Below, in pieces: positions 1-6,405 of a stretch of DNA of 19,018 nt. The notes under the pieces were generated by a model, which ran no database searches, had not been told where the DNA came from, and saw nothing but the letters and a program-made list of their open reading frames with translations. The position numbers and the translations under genes were made by a program. Numbering within the stretch: the stretch's first letter is position 1; every line of letters begins with the position of its first letter. This stretch comes from Azoarcus sp. GTDB lineage: Bacteria > Pseudomonadota > Gammaproteobacteria > Burkholderiales > Rhodocyclaceae. Location: positions 1 through 19,018 of the forward strand of contig JALNWS010000061.1 in assembly GCA_023230755.1 (NCBI GenBank). Direction: 5' to 3'.

Positions 1-424
1 CAATGCGGATTGGAAGCGCGATGAAAGACACCGGGCCTGAGGGCAGGCACTCCCGTTCGACGGAACGGGCGAGGAAATTTGCGTCGCGGTCGATGTCCTG
101 AACGATGATCACCTGCCCGTAGGCAATCACGGCGCCCGTCACGCCCTCTCCAAGCCCGTAGTGCCCGCGCGCGATCTCCTTTCGGGTCAGACCATAGGCA
201 TAGCGAATGCTGCTGCCCTTGCCATCCGGGTCGAGCAGGACGATGCGCCCACGATTGAGTCCGAGCAGTTCGGACAACAGGTGCAGCGACTCTCGCAACA
301 CGATGTCCGGCGAGAGACTTTTCCCCACGAGCCCCATGATCTGCTGCATCAGCAGCATCTCCTGCTCGCGCCAGAAAGAAGGCGAACAGTACGAGTCCGC
401 CTCGGTGCCAGGTGCTTGCTCCAT
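1..424 (-). CDS. GAF-domain transcriptional regulator, N-terminal part (probably NifA-like, sigma-54 class)
   Basis: Partial gene read on the minus strand from ATG at 424 to the window edge, 141 codons with no stop. The start is supported by AGAGG about 7 nt upstream. After a short leader the protein has a helical segment (about residues 22-50) and then a GAF fold with GRIVLLD, YAYGLT, GEGVTGAVIAYGQ and a VQDIDRDANFLAR-type segment. This arrangement is characteristic of the sensory N-terminus of NifA-type activators, where the GAF domain is followed by an AAA+ sigma-54 interaction module and a Fis-type helix-turn-helix. Those later domains would lie beyond position 1 and are not seen. The GAF identity is solid; the sigma-54 class is inferred from similarity of this N-terminus. 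It diverges from leuA, so it might control that gene or simply share its upstream region. A GAF sensor kinase or diguanylate cyclase is the main alternative. Confidence 0.72.
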   Translation of the reverse strand, partial: MEQAPGTEADSYCSPSFWREQEMLLMQQIMGLVGKSLSPDIVLRESLHLLSELLGLNRGRIVLLDPDGKGSSIRYAYGLTRKEIARGHYGLGEGVTGAVIAYGQVIIVQDIDRDANFLARSVERECLPSGPVSFIALPIRI

Positions 425-772
425 GTAAAACCTCTGTTGCGGGACGCTGTTCGTACCCGGTTTGCGCTCAATGGATGCCTGCAGCAGCGCGACGGGACGG
501 GACTGCAGGGCAACGGCCTTCAGTCTGCAACCATTGAAAGCCAATGAACAGGGGCGGTCGGCTCAGGCGGGGCGCGTTTGCGATCCACAGTGGCGCCCGA
601 TAAATCGCCGCGGCGGCATTCAATAACTGAATATTCTCCAGTTACGTATTTTCATGCAATTTTATTCGCAAATGATCAATCTCAAGGGCCGAACTTGCAA
701 TCGCCTGCCGCGCCGCCCCGCGTAATATTCTCCGTGTCGCCTTCCGGCCCAGAACAGATCGAGGAACACGCC
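425..772. promoter_or_regulatory. Divergent control region between GAF regulator and leuA
   Basis: This 348-nt gap holds no convincing gene. The part near leuA (about 610-690) is notably AT-rich against a GC-rich background and is the likely promoter area for leuA. The regulator side contains a 7-bp inverted repeat, CCTGCAG at 478-484 and CTGCAGG at 503-509, flanking a short GACGG tandem. I found no good sigma-54 (-24/-12) element. The leuA frame stays open back to 578, but nothing in that stretch resembles the protein family. Confidence 0.5.
624..644. promoter_or_regulatory. Perfect inverted repeat upstream of leuA, possible operator
   Basis: TAACTG at 624-629 and CAGTTA at 639-644 are exact reverse complements separated by 9 nt. 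The dyad contains the 8-bp palindrome GAATATTC at 629-636. It lies in the AT-rich block about 130 nt before the leuA start and roughly 200 nt from the divergent regulator start. The geometry suits a dimeric DNA-binding protein; which one is unknown. Confidence 0.4.
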
Positions 773-2473
773 ATGATGTTGCAGGAACCCGCCACCAAGT
801 ACCGCGCCTTCGCACCGATCCGGCTCACCGACCGGCAATGGCCGAACCGCGTCATCGACAGGGCACCGATCTGGATGAGCACCGACCTGCGCGACGGCAA
901 CCAGGCCTTGTTCGAGCCGATGAACGTCGAGCGCAAGATGCGCATGTTCCGCACCGTGTGCGAGACCGGCTTCAAGGAGATCGAGGTTGGCTTCCCGTCG
1001 GCCTCGCAAACGGATTTCGACTTCGTGCGCCAACTCGTCGAAGGCGGGCACGTGCCGCAGGACGTCACCATCGAAGTGCTCACCCAGGCCCGTGAAGACC
1101 TCATCCGCCGCACCATGGAATCGGTGCGCGGTGCACCGCGCGCCATCATTCACGTCTATAACGCCACATCGCCGACCTTCCGCGACGTCGTATTCGGCAT
1201 GCGCAAGCCGGCAGTGGTCGCGCTTGCAGTGTCGGCCGTGCGCATGATCAAGCAGCTCGCCGCCGAGCAGCCGGAAACCGAGTTCGTCCTCGAATACAGC
1301 CCGGAAACCTTCTCCGCCACTGAGATCGACTTCGCCGTCGAGGTGTGCGATGCGGTCACCGCCGAGTGGGGCGCGACGCCCGACAACAAGGTGATCCTCA
1401 ACCTTCCGGCCACGGTCGAGGTCGCCACGCCCAATGTCTATGCCGACCAGATCGAGTGGATGCACCGCAATCTCGCCCGCCGCGACAGCGTCATCCTCAG
1501 CCTGCACCCGCACAACGACCGCGGCACGGGCGTCGCCGCCGCCGAGCTCGGTCTCATGGCGGGCGCCGACCGCGTGGAAGGCTGTCTCTTCGGTAACGGC
1601 GAGCGCACCGGCAACGTGGACATCGTCACCCTCGCGCTCAACCTGTACACGCAAGGAGTCAATCCCGGCCTCGATTTCTCCGATATCAACGCGGTTGCAC
1701 GCACCGTCGAGCATTGCAACCAGCTCCCGATTCACCCACGCCACCCCTATGTGGGGGATCTCGTATTCACGGCCTTCTCCGGCTCCCACCAGGACGCCAT
1801 CAAGAAGGGATTCGCTGCTCAAAAGGCCGGCGCCCCGTGGAACGTACCCTATCTCCCGATCGACCCGGCCGATGTCGGTCGCAGCTATGACTCGGTGATC
1901 CGGGTCAATAGCCAGTCGGGCAAGGGCGGCATCGCCTACCTGCTCGAAACGGAATACGGCATCGCCATGCCGCGCCGCCTGCAGGTGGAGTTTTCACGCG
2001 AAGTGCAGAAAGTCACCGACGCGAGCGGCGGTGAAATGGCCGCCGCCGACATCTGGGGGCTGTTCTCGCGCACCTATCTCGAGAGCGGCACCCCGGTGCA
2101 CTACTGCGAGCACCACCTGTTCGAGCGCGGTGCCGCACAGGGCATCCGCCTTGTGGTCGAGATCGGCGGCACGCGACACATGCTGGCCGGTGAAGGCAAT
2201 GGCCCGATCGACGCCGCAGTGCATGCCTTGCGTACCGTCGGCATCGATGTTCAGGTGCGCAGCTTCGAGGAACGCTCGGTTGCCCCGAGCGAAGACGGCG
2301 GCAATGCGCAGGCCTGCGCCTTCGTCGAACTCTCGGGCGCCAGTGGCGGCGTCGACTGCTATGGCGTCGGGATCGACGCCAACATCGTCACCGCATCCAT
2401 TCGCGCCATCGTCAGTGGCGTGAATCGGCTCAACGCTGCCGCGACCGGCAAACCGGTCGCACAGGCAGCCTGA
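773..2473 (+). CDS. leuA: 2-isopropylmalate synthase, long (type 2) form
   Basis: Catalyses the first committed step of leucine synthesis, condensing acetyl-CoA with 2-oxoisovalerate in the cytoplasm. The 566-residue protein has the length of the actinobacterial-type LeuA (TIGR00970-like) rather than the roughly 515-residue enteric form. The HMGL signature includes LRDGNQ with R40 and D41. Metal ligands are H245 and H247 in HPHNDRG, and N281 in GNGERTGN. D41, H245, H247 and N281 are each 40 below the numbers I recall for the Mycobacterium tuberculosis enzyme ligands, so the active site looks intact. From about residue 430 the C-terminus is the leucine-binding LeuA dimer domain, so feedback inhibition is expected. 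I chose ATG 773 because GAGGA lies 7 nt upstream and the family begins here. The frame is open to 578, but those 65 extra residues look like noise. Confidence 0.95.
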   Translation: MMLQEPATKYRAFAPIRLTDRQWPNRVIDRAPIWMSTDLRDGNQALFEPMNVERKMRMFRTVCETGFKEIEVGFPSASQTDFDFVRQLVEGGHVPQDVTIEVLTQAREDLIRRTMESVRGAPRAIIHVYNATSPTFRDVVFGMRKPAVVALAVSAVRMIKQLAAEQPETEFVLEYSPETFSATEIDFAVEVCDAVTAEWGATPDNKVILNLPATVEVATPNVYADQIEWMHRNLARRDSVILSLHPHNDRGTGVAAAELGLMAGADRVEGCLFGNGERTGNVDIVTLALNLYTQGVNPGLDFSDINAVARTVEHCNQLPIHPRHPYVGDLVFTAFSGSHQDAIKKGFAAQKAGAPWNVPYLPIDPADVGRSYDSVIRVNSQSGKGGIAYLLETEYGIAMPRRLQVEFSREVQKVTDASGGEMAAADIWGLFSRTYLESGTPVHYCEHHLFERGAAQGIRLVVEIGGTRHMLAGEGNGPIDAAVHALRTVGIDVQVRSFEERSVAPSEDGGNAQACAFVELSGASGGVDCYGVGIDANIVTASIRAIVSGVNRLNAAATGKPVAQAA

Positions 2474-2481
2474 ACCCGGAC

Positions 2482-2499
2482 GCCGGCGCCCCCGCCGGC
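2482..2499. terminator. GC-rich hairpin just after leuA
   Basis: GCCGGC at 2482-2487 and again at 2494-2499 can pair across a 6-nt loop, starting 9 nt after the leuA stop. No run of T follows on the plus strand (TAAAGG), so it is not a classical intrinsic terminator on its own. It may act with the nested repeat immediately downstream. Confidence 0.35.
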
Positions 2500-2504
2500 T
2501 AAAG

Positions 2505-2546
2505 GAAACGCTTCAATCCGGGTCCCGCACGCGGGACATGCGTTTC
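2505..2546. terminator. Nested inverted repeat between convergent leuA and the small minus-strand gene
   Basis: There are two stems, one inside the other. The outer arms are GAAACGC (2505-2511) and GCGTTTC (2540-2546). The inner arms are GTCCCGC (2522-2528) and GCGGGAC (2531-2537). All pairs are perfect, with an asymmetric internal loop of 10 nt on one side and 2 nt on the other. The repeat sits between convergent genes, and its right arm overlaps the stop codon of the minus-strand small gene. Read on the minus strand the outer arm is followed by a T-rich CTTTAG, so it could terminate that gene. A protein-binding or RNA-stability role is also possible. Confidence 0.5.
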
Positions 2547-2715
2547 AGCACGGTGGGAACATCGGCACCCAGTACGCCAAGGCCTCGTCACGCGGATCCT
2601 CGCGTCCCACCGTGCCATCCTCAACGGGCGGCCGTACACGTGCCCCCTCCCGTTGTGCAGCGGAAAACCGGCCTTGCGACCAGCGCTGTACCTTCTCCAG
2701 AATTTCCAGACGCAT
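2545..2715 (-). CDS. Probable small protein of 56 residues, function unknown
   Basis: Minus-strand ATG at 2715 is preceded by a full AGGAGG (2722-2727) at the ideal 6-nt spacing, the strongest ribosome site I noticed in the window. The reading frame runs to TGA at 2545. The product starts MRLEILEKVQRW, has a basic middle (QREGARVRPP), an acidic stretch (GREDPRDE), and ends hydrophobic with AYWVPMFPPC. It has no signal peptide or clear membrane helix. The N-terminal 20 residues could form an amphipathic helix. I do not recognise the family. It converges on leuA and has its own structured leader and terminator-like repeat, which supports a real transcription unit. Alternatively the signal could belong to a regulatory RNA with a short translated segment. 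Confidence 0.55.
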   Translation of the reverse strand: MRLEILEKVQRWSQGRFSAAQREGARVRPPVEDGTVGREDPRDEALAYWVPMFPPC

Positions 2716-2843
2716 TTCACACCTCCTGTCTCACAGACAAGAACACGCGCACCATGCAAGGCGATGCGCTCGGGAACCCGCCCCGGATTGGTGCAGATCT
2801 GCGGAAAATGGCTCCGCAGAACCCTTGCAGACGGGCAGGCAAG
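2716..2843 (-). promoter_or_regulatory. Structured leader of the small minus-strand gene
   Basis: Three potential hairpins precede the small gene. CTTGC/GCAAG arms lie at 2824-2828 and 2839-2843. TCTGCGG/CCGCAGA arms lie at 2798-2804 and 2814-2820 with a 9-nt loop, and overlap the palindrome GCAGATCTGC (2793-2802). A 7-bp stem with one G-U pair and a 3-nt loop spans 2725-2741 and overlaps half of the Shine-Dalgarno (2722-2727). The last hairpin could mask the ribosome site, suggesting translational control. I could not match this to a riboswitch class I know. Whether it is transcribed is inferred. Confidence 0.35.
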
Positions 2844-3191
2844 CTTTTCCTTAGCAGTATTCGTACCCACACTCAGACCATGGCGGCTCCACGCGCCCAA
2901 CCCGCCCGGCACTGCGTCTGACCGCTGCCAGCGAGATCTTTTCACGCCACGTCATCACCGCGCTTCAGGACACGACCCCACCGCGGGCAACTACCTGCAG
3001 CAGCGCATCAACGCCAACTTCGTGAAATACTTACTTTCAGCGCGCGTGCGCGCTGCGTACCGCGCCCCGTCCGGAAAACGGGGGAGATGCCATGCGCCGT
3101 TCGTAATACACTCCCACGATTAACCCCAATCTGGGCAGTGGATTGCGAATGACGCTGCTTTGACCGGGGCAACCCAGCAGGGAAACTCACG
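2844..3191. other. Gap without a supported gene, upstream of hemerythrin-GGDEF gene
   Basis: Several frames are open here in both directions, but none has a ribosome site with family-like protein sequence. A perfect 8+8 bp inverted repeat, CAGCGCGC/GCGCGCTG with a 2-nt centre, lies at 3038-3055. A TAATAC element near 3105 could be a -10 box for the downstream gene, but no good -35 partner is visible. I see nothing else in this stretch. Confidence 0.4.
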
Positions 3192-4304
3192 ATGGATTCA
3201 TTTCAGTGGGACGAGAATTTCGTCACCGGCATAGACGAAGTCGATACCCAGCACATGGAGCTGGTCCGCATCATCAACCGCATTGGCGACGCCTTGTCCA
3301 ATGCGGTCGCACCGGGCCCTGAATCGCTTGCAGACCTGATCGACGAACTCGCTGCCTACACTCGTTTCCATTTTGCGGCCGAAGAGTCGATGATGGCCGC
3401 GCAGGGTATCGACCGGCGACATCTCCAATTGCAGTCCCGCGAGCACGAGAGTTTCGTCGATGAGATTGTCCGTATTTCGCAGACGGAGATGACCGCCGGG
3501 CTCTCGAGCCGTCTGCTCAATTTTCTCATCCACTGGCTGGCGTACCACATCCTCGGTTCGGACCAGTCGATGGCCAGGCAACTGCGCCTGATCGGCCAGG
3601 GCATGAGCCCGGAACAGGCCCTGGCCGAAGATGCCCGGCTCGGCACCCGTGCCACCGAGCCCCTGCTTGCCGCACTGAGCGGCCTCTTTACCCAGGTATC
3701 GCAGCAAAACCGCGAGCTGCACGAACTGAACCAGACACTCGAAGCGAAAGTCGCAGAACGTACGCGCGAACTGGCCATCGCCAACAAGAACCTGGAAACG
3801 CTGTCGCTGACGGATGTCCTGACCGGCCTGCCCAATCGGCGCCACGCGATGCACGTCATCGGGCTTGAGTGGCAGACCTCGGGTAGCCCGCTTTCGCTGA
3901 TGATGATCGATGCGGACGGATTCAAGACCGTCAATGACACCTGGGGGCACGAAGCCGGCGATACGGTATTGACCACGCTGGCAAGAACGCTCGCAGAATC
4001 GGTGCGCACCGACGATATGGTGTGTCGCCTGGGCGGCGACGAGTTTCTCGTGATCTGCCCCCACACGCCGCTGGAAGGTGCAATGCAACTCGGCGAAAGC
4101 CTGCGGGCCAGGGTCAATGCGCTGCGGGTCGCCGCCGGTGGTGGCGAGTGGCCGGGCAGCGTGAGCATCGGCGTTGCCTCACGCACGACCACCATGCTCG
4201 CCCCTGACGAACTGATGCGGCGTGCAGACGAAGGTGTTTACATGGCGAAGGCACGTGGACGAAACTGCGTGGCAAGCGCCGACCTCCCCACCAGACAATC
4301 ATGA
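3192..4304 (+). CDS. Bacteriohemerythrin-GGDEF diguanylate cyclase
   Basis: Predicted to make cyclic di-GMP from two GTP in response to oxygen or redox state sensed by an N-terminal di-iron hemerythrin domain. Residues 1-130 carry the hemerythrin bundle. Expected ligands are H21, H60, E64 (HFAAEE), H85 (EHESF), H119 and D124 (HILGSD). The remaining His of the usual seven-ligand set, four residues before H85, is Q81. A coiled coil follows at about 170-205 (NQTLEAKVAERTRELAIANK), then the GGDEF domain from about 210, beginning LTDVLTGLPNRR. The active-site GGDEF is intact at 281-285 and the inhibitory I-site RTDD is present at 272-275, so product inhibition is likely. No membrane segment is seen, so it should be cytoplasmic. 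ATG 3192 follows AGGGA at about 8 nt. Its stop overlaps the next gene by 4 nt. Confidence 0.93.
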   Translation: MDSFQWDENFVTGIDEVDTQHMELVRIINRIGDALSNAVAPGPESLADLIDELAAYTRFHFAAEESMMAAQGIDRRHLQLQSREHESFVDEIVRISQTEMTAGLSSRLLNFLIHWLAYHILGSDQSMARQLRLIGQGMSPEQALAEDARLGTRATEPLLAALSGLFTQVSQQNRELHELNQTLEAKVAERTRELAIANKNLETLSLTDVLTGLPNRRHAMHVIGLEWQTSGSPLSLMMIDADGFKTVNDTWGHEAGDTVLTTLARTLAESVRTDDMVCRLGGDEFLVICPHTPLEGAMQLGESLRARVNALRVAAGGGEWPGSVSIGVASRTTTMLAPDELMRRADEGVYMAKARGRNCVASADLPTRQS

Positions 4305-5098
4305 GCACGCTGACCCTCACCGACTTGTATCGCTACCCGGTCAAATCCCTGCGCGGCGCGCAGCACCCCGCGCTCGACATCGATTCAAAAGGCTTCAGCT
4401 TCGACCGCCACTGGATGGTCGTCGACGCGCAGGGACACTTTCTCACCCAGCGTCAGTTGCCGAAAATGGCGCTGATCGATACCCGAGTCGACGCCACTGG
4501 CGTGCTGGCGCTGAGCGCGCCGGACATGCCCGACATCACGCTGCAGGGAACGACACAGCAGCGCATCCCGGTCACCGTATGGAAAGACACGGTAGAAGCG
4601 ACGCTGGCCGATCCGGATGCAGACGCCTGGCTGAGCCGATTTCTTGAGCAACCCTGCCGGCTGGTGCAGTTCGCGCCGGATGTTCGGCGCGCGCTCGACC
4701 CCGACTACGCCGTGCCGTCCGACCAGACCGGATTTGCAGACGGCTTCCCTTTCCTGCTGATCTCCCAGGGCTCGCTCGACGATCTCAACACACGGCTTGA
4801 ACAGCCACTGCCAATGCGGCGTTTCCGGCCCAATCTGGTTGTGAACGGCTGCGAACCCTATGCCGAAGACCGCTGGCGCGTCATCCGCATCGGAGGGGTC
4901 GTCTTTCGCGTGGTGAAACCCTGCTCGCGCTGCGCAATCACGACCGTCGACCCCGCGACTGCGCTGCGTGGTCCCGAGCCCCTGCGCACGCTGGCAAGCT
5001 ACCGCCGGCACAACAACATGGTGATGTTCGGGCAGAACCTGATTCACGACGGCCCGGGACGGCTGGAGGTGGGGATGGCGGTCGAAGTGCTCGAATGA
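4301..5098 (+). CDS. MOSC-domain protein (molybdenum-cofactor binding, YcbX/mARC-like core)
   Basis: The 265-residue protein has an N-terminal MOSC beta-barrel (LYRYPVKSLRG, FDRHWMVVD, LTQRQLPKMALI) and a C-terminal MOSC domain (FRPNLVV, VKPCSRCAITTVD). The conserved cysteine expected to ligate molybdenum in mARC/YcbX-type proteins is C208, with C211 nearby. Family members reduce N-hydroxylated bases and similar compounds with electrons from a ferredoxin-like or cytochrome b5-type partner. E. coli YcbX carries a C-terminal 2Fe-2S domain; this protein ends before one, so an external donor is needed. The start ATG overlaps the hemerythrin-GGDEF stop in ATGA, which implies co-transcription and translational coupling. 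The substrate is unknown. Confidence 0.88.
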   Translation: MSTLTLTDLYRYPVKSLRGAQHPALDIDSKGFSFDRHWMVVDAQGHFLTQRQLPKMALIDTRVDATGVLALSAPDMPDITLQGTTQQRIPVTVWKDTVEATLADPDADAWLSRFLEQPCRLVQFAPDVRRALDPDYAVPSDQTGFADGFPFLLISQGSLDDLNTRLEQPLPMRRFRPNLVVNGCEPYAEDRWRVIRIGGVVFRVVKPCSRCAITTVDPATALRGPEPLRTLASYRRHNNMVMFGQNLIHDGPGRLEVGMAVEVLE

Positions 5099-5116
5099 GC
5101 CGCCCCCTTGCTTCAG

Positions 5117-5509
5117 TTACTGGGGCGCGAAGCGGCCGCGCAGATAGGCGATGATTTCGTCCGACTCGTACAGCCACTTGCTGTTGCCCGCCTTGTCGGA
5201 GACCCGCAGGCAGGGCACCTTGGCCTGACCGCCACCCCGCACCAGCTCCTCGCGGACGCTGCCCGGTTGCTGTGCATCGCGACGTTCAATCGGCAGCGAG
5301 AGGCGACGCATCTCCTGGCGCACCTTGATGCAGAACGGACAGGTCTTGAATTCATACAGGGCCAGCATGCCGCATTCCCTGTCGACCTTGCCCTGCGCCT
5401 GCGCCGGGCGCGACACGCCCTTGGGCCGGGTAATCATTTCCCACAGCAGAATGAAGGGGCCAATGACGAGACGCAAGGTCCTGAAGAATGCTCTGATGAC
5501 AACTTTCAT
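5117..5509 (-). CDS. Glutaredoxin-like protein with N-terminal hydrophobic segment
   Basis: A 130-residue protein with a thioredoxin fold and a dithiol CPFC motif at residues 57-60 (YEFKTCPFCIKVR). A cis-proline position follows (KVPCLRV), and the C-terminus resembles a GST N-domain (ESDEIIAYL). The first 30 residues hold a short hydrophobic stretch (LRLVIGPFILLWEMI) flanked by basic residues, suggesting a membrane anchor with the redox domain probably in the cytoplasm. It likely reduces disulfides or glutathionylated proteins. I chose ATG 5509 because the frame upstream to 5605 carries no family-like sequence and GGAAAA precedes this start. It converges on the MOSC gene with an 18-nt gap. 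Confidence 0.85.
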   Translation of the reverse strand: MKVVIRAFFRTLRLVIGPFILLWEMITRPKGVSRPAQAQGKVDRECGMLALYEFKTCPFCIKVRQEMRRLSLPIERRDAQQPGSVREELVRGGGQAKVPCLRVSDKAGNSKWLYESDEIIAYLRGRFAPQ

Positions 5510-5719
5510 GATGGTTTTCCAATAGATGGCAACACCAGCCTGAGCATGCACGACACTGCCTGCAGGCGATAAAATTCGAACAGGGCGCCGAGAATAGAGG
5601 AACACGCGGGATTTTGGTGCACTGAAATCGACGATGGACGGCTCCCTGCCTCGCCGTTTCCTGCCCGATAGTCAGCCATCATTTCTCCACACACCCCCTT
5701 CGTCATCGCCATCCGCACC
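5510..5719. promoter_or_regulatory. Divergent intergenic region, glutaredoxin-like and ceramidase-like genes
   Basis: These 210 nt separate two divergent genes and must hold both promoters. The segment around 5565-5580 is AT-rich (GATAAAATTC) and could contain a -10 element, but no confident -35/-10 pair or operator dyad is visible. Short open frames here lack ribosome sites. Confidence 0.3.
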
Positions 5720-6379
5720 ATGGACGCATCGCTCACCACCGCCATCGACCTCTACTGCGAACGCACCAGCCCCGGATTCTGGGCAGAGCCGGTCAACGCA
5801 CTCACCAACCTGTCCTTCGTGCTGGCGGCGATCGCAATCATGCTGCTGATGCGTCGCGACGGCATCCGCGCCAGCGCTCCGGCCATCTTCCTGACCGCCA
5901 ACATGGCCTGCATCGGGATCGGCAGCTTTCTGTTCCACACCCTGGCCAACCGGTGGACGATGTTCGCCGATGTGCTGCCGATCTTCATCTACCAGATGGC
6001 CTTTCTTGTGCTGTACGCACGCAATATCGGCGGCCTCGCACCCTCCAGGGTCGCTGCGCTGGTGCTGGTCTACGTCCTGGTGTCCGTCGGCTTTGCCACG
6101 CTGCCGGGCGAATGGCTGAACGGCTCGCTGGCCTACGGCGGCGCGCTGGTGTTCATCGCTGCGATCGGGATCTACCATCGCGCCGCAGGCAAGCGCGAGC
6201 CGCTGATCCTGCTGCTCGCGGTATTCATCTTCGTGATGTCGCTGAGCTTTCGCTCGCTCGACATGGCACTCTGCGAAACCGCTACGCTCGGCACCCACTT
6301 CCTGTGGCACCTGCTCAACGGGCTGGTGCTTTACCTGACCACCCGGGCCTATGTGCTGAACCAGCCCGGCGCACGCTGA
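5720..6379 (+). CDS. Alkaline ceramidase-family membrane protein (CREST superfamily)
   Basis: A 219-residue, strongly hydrophobic protein with about seven predicted membrane helices. The N-terminus DLYCER, PGFWAEPVNALTN matches the ceramidase family opening. Metal and catalytic positions are all present: S69, H73 and D84 in GSFLFHTLANRW...FAD, and H193 and H197 in THFLWH. The spacings S+4=H and H+11=D, and the HxxxH pair, equal those I recall for human ACER3 (S77, H81, D92, H217, H221). This supports a zinc-dependent amide hydrolase active in the membrane. Bacterial members are usually annotated only as ceramidase-domain proteins, and their substrate may be another amide or acyl lipid. The start at 5720 has no strong ribosome site but fits the family N-terminus. 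Confidence 0.83.
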   Translation: MDASLTTAIDLYCERTSPGFWAEPVNALTNLSFVLAAIAIMLLMRRDGIRASAPAIFLTANMACIGIGSFLFHTLANRWTMFADVLPIFIYQMAFLVLYARNIGGLAPSRVAALVLVYVLVSVGFATLPGEWLNGSLAYGGALVFIAAIGIYHRAAGKREPLILLLAVFIFVMSLSFRSLDMALCETATLGTHFLWHLLNGLVLYLTTRAYVLNQPGAR

Positions 6380-6380
6380 A

Positions 6381-6397
6381 GGCGGCAAGACGCCGCC
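6381..6397. terminator. Hairpin between convergent genes
   Basis: GGCGGC (6381-6386) and GCCGCC (6392-6397) form a 6-bp stem with a 5-nt loop in the short gap between the convergent ceramidase-like and mocR-type genes. No T-run follows on either strand, so terminator activity is uncertain. Confidence 0.35.
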
Positions 6398-6405
6398 GCG
6401 GCCGG

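Noticed and set aside
578..772. 65-residue N-terminal extension of leuA
   Set aside because: The extension crosses the AT-rich promoter and the inverted repeat, and the good ribosome site is at 761-765 before ATG 773.
662..1822. 386-codon open frame antisense to leuA
   Set aside because: It is the mirror of a strongly conserved enzyme in GC-rich DNA; the product is low-complexity and resembles no family.
2749..2858. Possible upstream minus-strand frame ending in TGA next to the AGGAGG of the small gene, with TTG start near 2840
   Set aside because: AAGGA at suitable spacing is present, but the start is TTG, the product looks random, and it would overlie the hairpins. Not strong enough to list as a gene.
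2499..2945. 148-codon minus-strand frame and the overlapping plus-strand frames at 2538-3123
   Set aside because: Compositions are Arg/Pro/Cys-rich and shadow-like. The only frame with a strong ribosome site here is the 56-codon one at 2545-2715.
3038..3055. Perfect 8+8 bp GC inverted repeat as a terminator or operator
   Set aside because: It is made of alternating GC, easily arising in GC-rich DNA, with no T-run and no adjacent promoter or gene end to give it a role.
5099..5127. CGCCCC/GGGGCG arms as a bidirectional terminator between the MOSC and glutaredoxin-like genes
   Set aside because: The right arm lies inside the glutaredoxin-like coding sequence and the loop is long; no T-run follows.
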